NCBI GenBank assembly: GCA_025450555.1
Contig: JANWHF010000087.1
Coordinates: 1-11,544 of the forward strand
From: Tepidisphaeraceae bacterium
GTDB taxonomy: Bacteria; Planctomycetota; Phycisphaerae; Tepidisphaerales; Tepidisphaeraceae
Reading direction: 5' to 3'
Length of the DNA stretch: 11,544 nucleotides
Made by a program: the position numbers and the translations under genes. Below, piece by piece: positions 1 to 6,400 of this stretch; positions within the stretch are counted from its first letter, which is position 1, and every line of letters starts with the position of its first letter. Below the pieces are notes generated by a model. That model worked only from the letters and a program-made list of their open reading frames with translations. It was not told where the DNA came from and ran no database searches.

Positions 1-1
1 G

Positions 2-229
2 GGCTCCGAGAGCACCGTCGATAACACGCAGAACCTCTATTTGACCAATCTGGATCCCGCCAGCGGCTACGAGTTTGTCGTGCATCGCACCGATGCGCTT
101 GGGCCGTGGGAATACGGGCTTGCCTGGCAACTCACCGCCGCGCCCGAACCGGGAATCGCGAGCGTGCTTGCGGTTGCAGGATGTGGACTGCTTCTGCGGC
201 GCCGGCGCAAATCCAGCGACCTGACATAG
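2..229 (+). CDS. PEP-CTERM exported protein, C-terminal fragment
   Basis: This is the 3' end of a gene that enters from the left; the frame is open from base 2 and stops with TAG at 227-229, so the TTG at 41 is internal rather than a start. The last 25 or so residues are a classic PEP-CTERM tail: a PEP triplet, a hydrophobic stretch (IASVLAVAGCGLLL), then RRRRK. In the known system this tail is recognised by an exosortase after Sec export. The preceding 45 residues (DNTQNLYLTNLDP, then GYEFVVHRTD, then WEYGLAWQL) look like the closing strands of a beta-sandwich, resembling regions found before the tail in some secreted subtilisin-like peptidases. That parent enzyme is only a guess because the catalytic part lies outside the window. 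The gene converges on the giant minus-strand gene. Confidence 0.85.
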   Translation, partial: GSESTVDNTQNLYLTNLDPASGYEFVVHRTDALGPWEYGLAWQLTAAPEPGIASVLAVAGCGLLLRRRRKSSDLT

Positions 230-418
230 CGATCGCAATCACGAGTTGATTCCGTTTTGCGCACCCCTACCGCCGGTAACCGCGAGATACTCGCTTGGGC
301 CTTCACGACCCATCCAGATCGAGAGTTGAGCGCATCGATCCGCGAAAGCGCTAGCGACTCGGGCATCGCTTCGGCGAACCGGCGCAGGACCTTTCCTGGA
401 CGAATCTAGAGACTCACA
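230..418. other. Convergent intergenic spacer
   Basis: This is 189 bp between two convergent stop codons, TAG at 229 and TAA at 421-419. I see no start codon with a ribosome binding site and no strong GC-rich hairpin followed by a T run on either strand. The best inverted repeat is a 5-bp stem at 385-398, which is too weak to call a terminator. Confidence 0.6.
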
Positions 419-3400
419 TTAGACCAACTGCTTCGTCAACGGCGTCACCAGGACCGGACCAACAACCGCATGACTCGTGATATTGCCCTTCCGGCCGGCG
501 CTGTCCTGGACGATGACGGTGATCGCGTAGTCGCCTTTCTTTTTGTAGCGATGCGATCCGCTCACGTTCCATCGGCCGTCCGCCTTGTCATAAGTCACCG
601 TTCCAACCGACAGGCCGCCATCGCCCCAGTTGATGGCCACGTGGAAATGGAGTGCGGCTGCTGACGTCGCGGTTGGCGTGGGATCGACGAACTGCGCCAC
701 CACTCCACTGAAGCCGGCGAGCGTCGTGCGAATCGTGCGGCCAAATCCGTGAATCGGCGAGACAGTCGAAGTCGTACCGACCGAAGAGACAGTTCCCGTT
801 GGTACCGCAATGATCGAAGCCTGTGCGGCTTGCACGGTCGTGTTGGTTTGGGCGCTGTTGTTTGAAGTACCGAAATCGGTGGTCGGGGAGGTGGCGGCTG
901 CCGTCGCCGTCAGCACTGTGCCGGCCGTCACATCCGAGCCCACTTGGACCGAAAGGGTGAACGTCGCCGACGCGCCGGCAGGCAGGGTTGCAATGGACCC
1001 GCCGCTGGCACTGAGTGTAAAGGACGGACCGGCGTTCTGAACGATTCCCGCGACCTGGGCATCGATGCCCGCGGGGAGCGTTTCGACGAAGCTCACGTTT
1101 TGCGAATCGGAGGGACCGTTGTTGGTGATCTTCACCTGATAGTTGGCGAACGATCCAGCCGTGACTGTCGCCGGGCCGGTCTGGGTGACGGACAAATCCG
1201 CCTGCGCGAGGATCCGGGTGTTGCCGGCAGAGGTATTGTTCGACGGATCATCGCTGGCGGGCAGACCCGACAGGGAGGCAGTTGGTGCGAGGATGGCGCC
1301 GTCGGGTACCGACGGGGAAATCAGCTCCCGAATTGTGACGTTGGCATCGCCGCCGGGGACCATGCCCGCTGGAAGCGTGAAGGTGATCGCCCCAGTCGTC
1401 CCGGCGGGTGGATTGGGAAGCGTGGGGAAACCGCTGCTGCCGCCGATCGAATCCAGCGGCGCGTTGCTGGGAATGTTGTAGGTGATGGTCGCGCCACCGG
1501 CGGGAATACCGCCGACGTTGGTGACATCGAGGATGTAGGTGATGAAGGTGCCGGCACGGAAGACCGATGGCCCTTCGACGCTGACCGCCAGGTCGGCTGG
1601 AGCATACGCTGTCGCGTTGGCGGTCGCGGTGTTGTTGGCGATGTTGCTGTCGGTGGTATTGCTGGTGACGCTGGCGGTGCTCGCGATGGCCGCGCCGGGC
1701 GAAACAGCGTTCGCGAGGTAAACCACATCAAATTCCGCCGTCTGCCCGGATGCGAGCGTAGCGATGTTGCCCGTGATGCTTCCCGTGCCGCTGGCGGGAA
1801 GATTGATGTCGAAGGAGAAAGCCGGACCCGAAGCCTGTGTGACCGAAACAAATGCCAGTCCGGTGGGGATCGCGCTGGTCCATGAGACGTTCTGCGCATC
1901 GCTGGGGCCGGCGTTGGTGACATCGATGACGAAGGTGTTGTTCTGGCCGATGATGACCGCGGGCTTGGGCACCGGCGGTGAAATCGTGCTGCCGGCATCG
2001 ACGATCATCATGGGCGCTTTGTCGGTCACCCGCAGATCGGCGCGGGTCGCGACGGCGCTCGTTGAATCAGTGATCGAGTTGTTGGCTAAATTGGTATCGG
2101 CCGTGGTGCTGGTGACTGACAGCGCGCTGGGCAACGGCCCGGCGGGCGTGCTGGAGAGAACGGTGACGCTCACCTGGTACGTCGCTGACGTATGGGCCGG
2201 CAACGTGGGAATCGAGGCGACGGCATTTCCGCTACCCCCGACGTGCGGCCCGCCGGTCGACGAAGCGGGTCCGCCGGTCTGAATGATGGAATTGAATCCG
2301 GTGCCGGCCGGCAGAGTGTAAGTCAGTACGACATTCTGGGCATCGCTGGGGCCATTGTTGGTTGCGGTGAGCGTGTAGGTGAAATTGCTGCCCGCCGTGG
2401 CGGTGCCGCCGAGGATCGAAACTCCCACGTCCGCCTGCGGCGGCGAGATCGCGGTCGTGACTGATGCGGAATTGTTAGCCGTATTCAGATCGGTAGTGGT
2501 TGCGGTCGCGGCAATGGTGTTGGTCAGACTCGTACCGCTGGCCGACGGAGCGAGCATCGCGACGAGCGTGAAGGATGCCGAAGTACCGGTAGGCAAAGTA
2601 CCAATACTTCCGCTGACGTTTCCGCCCGAGCCAGCCGGCGGCGTATTGAGCGTAAAGGCCGGTCCGGAATTCTGCGTGAGTGAAACGAAACTCATCCCTG
2701 TCGGCAGAGGATCCGAAAAGCTGACGTTCTGCGAATCGGATGGGCCGTTATTGGTGACTTTGATCGTGTAAGTAGCCGTAGCGCCGGGAACGATCGAAGA
2801 GGGGCCGGTCTGCGTCACCACCAGATCGCCTTGCGCGAGAATAAATGTGTTGCCCGATCCGGTGTTGTTTGAGGGATCATCGGACGGCGGTGTACCGGTC
2901 AACGTCGCAGTGGGAGCGAGGATCGTGCCGTTGGGCACATTCGGCTCGATAAAAAGGCGCAGGGTAACATTTGCATCGCCGCCGCTGACCATCCCCGCCG
3001 GCAGCGTGAAGCTCACCGGACCAGTCGTGCCTGGCGCGAGGTTCGGGAGCGAGGGGAATCCGCTACTTGCGTTGATTGAATCGAGCGGCGCGTTATCGGG
3101 AATGACAAAGTTGACCGTAGCGCCTCCTGCTAAAAGCTCGCCGACGTTGGTGATGTCGATCGTGTAGTTAATGAAAGTACCTGCCCGGAAGATGGAAAAT
3201 CCTTCGACCGAGACGGCCAGGTCGCCGGGCGTGTAGGCCAGTGCTGTTCCGGTGCTGGTGTTATTGGTGGTGAGCGGATCGGCGGTGTTGCTGGTGACGG
3301 TCGCGGTACTCGTAATAGTACCTCCGTCGGCTACTCCATTCTGGGCAAAGACCAGATCGAATTCCGCTGTCTGGCCCGCCGGCAACGTTGCAATATTGCC

Positions 3401-6400
3401 GCTGATCGTTCCCGTTCCGCCAGTCGGCGTCGTGAGGGTGAAGACCGGTCCTGAAGCCTGCGACACTGATTCGAGCATCACGCCGAACGGCACGGCGCTG
3501 CTCCAGGTGACGTTTTGCGCGTCACTGGGGCCGGTGTTGGTCACATCGACGACCCAGGTATTGTTCTGCCCGAGAACGAAGACCGGATGCAGGACCGGTC
3601 GGGAAGTAGTCGTGCCATGATCGATGAACATCATCGGCGCGGTATCGGTGATTTTCACATCGGCCGACGTGGCAGCCTGCGTGAGCGTGTCGGTCACGGA
3701 GTTATTAGCAGTATTCGGATCGCTCGCAGAGCTGCTGACGGATGCGGTGCTGGGCAGCGGCCCCGCTGGGGTGCTGGGCAGCACCGCTGCATTAACCGTA
3801 TAAGTGTAAGTCGCGTGGGAAGGCATCGACGCGATCTGGAAGATGACCGTGCCGTTTGCACCGACGTGCGGCGCGGAACTTGTAAAAGGTCCGCTCGCCG
3901 CAAATCCAAATGAGCTGAAGACGACGCCAGGCGCCAGTGCTTCGTTCAGCACGATATTCTGCGCGTCGCTGGGGCCGTTGTTGGTCAGTGTGATCGAATA
4001 GGTCAGCGGCGATCCTGCGTTAACTTGCGAGATGCCGGTGCTCATCGAGACGCCCAGATCCGCCTGTGGCTGGACGGGCGTCGTGAGCGACGAGGAATTG
4101 TTGGACGAATTCAGATCGGTCGTGGGCGACGAGACATTGAGTGTGTCGGTGAGACTTGTGGCGCCCAGACTTGAAGGTACGTTCCCAGTCAGTGTGAACG
4201 TAGCCGAGGCGCCGGTCGGCAAGGCAGCGATGTTTCCACTGACGCTTCCGCCCGAGCCCACCAGCAGGGGAACCAGAGTGAAGGTTGGCCCGCTGGTTTG
4301 CGTCAGAGACTGGAAGGTCATGCCCGGCGGTAGCGCATCGGTGAAGCTCACGTTCTGCGCGTCCGAGGGGCCGTTGTTGGTGACCTTAAGGGAATAGGTG
4401 GCCGGGGTTCCCGGGACGATGGCAGCCGGCCCCGTGACCTTGGCGGACATATCGGCTTGAGCCAGGATCTTGGTCGAGACGCTTTGGGTCGTGGAAGTAT
4501 CGAAATTCGCCCATGCGGAGTTCGTCAGGATCGTGCCATCAGGCGTCGAGGATGGCGTGGTCTCTGTAATTACAAACGCCACATTATCTTCCGCTGGCAG
4601 GTTGATCGGGAACTTGATGATGCCGTTCGTACCAATTAAACCAGGAGGGAGAGCATAGCCATTGGGCGGGCTGATTGCCGAAATGGTCGCGCCCTGCGGC
4701 ACATCGATCGTCAACACGCGCCAGCCGGCGCTTAGGCCTTCAGTGTCGAGCGTGAAGCCATATTGAGCAAAGGTTCCGGCCCGCGAAACCGCGGGGCCAT
4801 TCACGAGCAGCTCTGTCGGCTGGAGGACCAGCGGCAGCGTCGCGGAATTATTGGCAAGATCGGGATCGAATGTACTCGAGCTCGCCGTGGCCGAATCGGA
4901 TTTAGTCGGAACCTCGCTGGCCGGCCCGAGCTGATAGACCAGATCAAATCCGTCTACGGCTCCGGGAGTCATCGCAGGAATGGTCCATGAAACGGTGCCG
5001 GTCGCTCCAGCGACAGGCAGATGGATACCAGAGCCGCTCCGATCGGTGATCGATACCAAGGATGCGCCGACGGGAAGCGTGTCGGTCACAACTACGTTTT
5101 GCGCATAGGTCGGGCCGCCGTTCGTGACCTGAACCTCCAGTTTCCCCGTGTCGCCGGCCATGATCGCGGGGGTCGTTGACTCGTCGGTCAGACTGACGCG
5201 CAGGTCCGCGACGGTGATAACCGGGACGGACACCGACGCCGAATTGTTTGTCGGATCCGGATCGGGCGTGGCGCTCAGTGCCGATGCGTTGTTGCTGATC
5301 GGCATCGCAGGCGCAAGCGGATCCACTGTACTTTGAATACTGATGATGTCCGATTCACCTGCCGGCAGATTCGGCAGGCTGTAAATAATCGTTTGACCTG
5401 AAGGTCCACCGCCAATCACAGTTACTGTGCCGCCGAATTGATCTGCCGAACTCTTATAGGTTTCGGATGGCGGAAGGACTGTTTCAATCACGACCGATGT
5501 CGCATCGCTAAGTCCGTTATTGCGCACGACAATCTGGTAGTTGGCGGGAGCCCCTGCGGTAATGTTGCCCGGCTGGATCAGTGAAACAGCGAGGTCCGCT
5601 GACGTCACCACATTACTGGTGACGCTGGCCGTGTTGTTGATTGGATTATCGCCTGATGTCGTCGTCGAGACGGTGACGGTGTTGGTTATCGCGTTGGGCG
5701 CCGCCGGCATGTTAGACGGCAGCGTTCCCACAAGCTGAAATACCGCCGATGTACCCGCTGGCAGAATGCCTGTTCCGCTGGCCGTCCCCACCGCGCCCGG
5801 TGAAGGCGTCTGCAGCGAAAACGGCGCGCCGCTCGTTTGCACGAGTGAGCTAAAGAGCATTCCAGGCGGCAAATTGTCGAGGAATGAGACGTTCTGCGCA
5901 TCAGACGGACCGCTGTTGGTGAGCGTGATCGTATAGGTCGCGCTGCCGCCGGCGGTGATGTTGGCGGGGCTCGTCATCGCCGCAGAAACGTCCGCCTGGG
6001 CGATCACGTTGGTTGTCAGGGACGTGCTGTTGTCGCTGGCGTCATCGTCGCTTGCCAGCGGCACGACCGTGGCCGTCGGCACAACAGTGCTGCCGTCGGG
6101 CGCGGAAGGATTGATACGCTCAAAGAGAGAGATGCTTTCGGTTTGTCCCGGCGCCAGGCCCGGGTAGAGCTCGAACGTCACCGGCCCGGTCGTGCCGGGG
6201 GCGATGGTCGGCACCTCTTCCAAATTGTTGGCGCCAATAGAAACAATCGGGGCATTGGCGGGAATGTTGAAGGTGACCGTTCCGCCACTCGCGTTCAGAT
6301 CTCCTACATTCTCAACCGTCAACACATAATTAATGAGTGTACCGGCTCGGAAGATGGTCGGCCCGAATAGGGTTGGCGACAGGTCGCCGGGCTTGGATAT

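Noticed and set aside
385..398. Possible terminator hairpin between the convergent genes
   Set aside because: The stem is only 5 bp (CAGGA/TCCTG) and no T run follows on either strand.
944..1885. Plus-strand open frame of 313 codons antisense to the giant gene
   Set aside because: It is Arg/Gly-rich, has no ribosome binding site or domain, and lies entirely opposite DUF11 repeats. It is a by-product of the repeat's codon use, as are many shorter antisense frames up to base 8581.
1321..1998. Minus-strand open frame of 225 codons in another frame of the giant gene
   Set aside because: Its Ser/Arg/Pro-rich composition is typical of a shifted frame; the DUF11 frame is continuous through the region.
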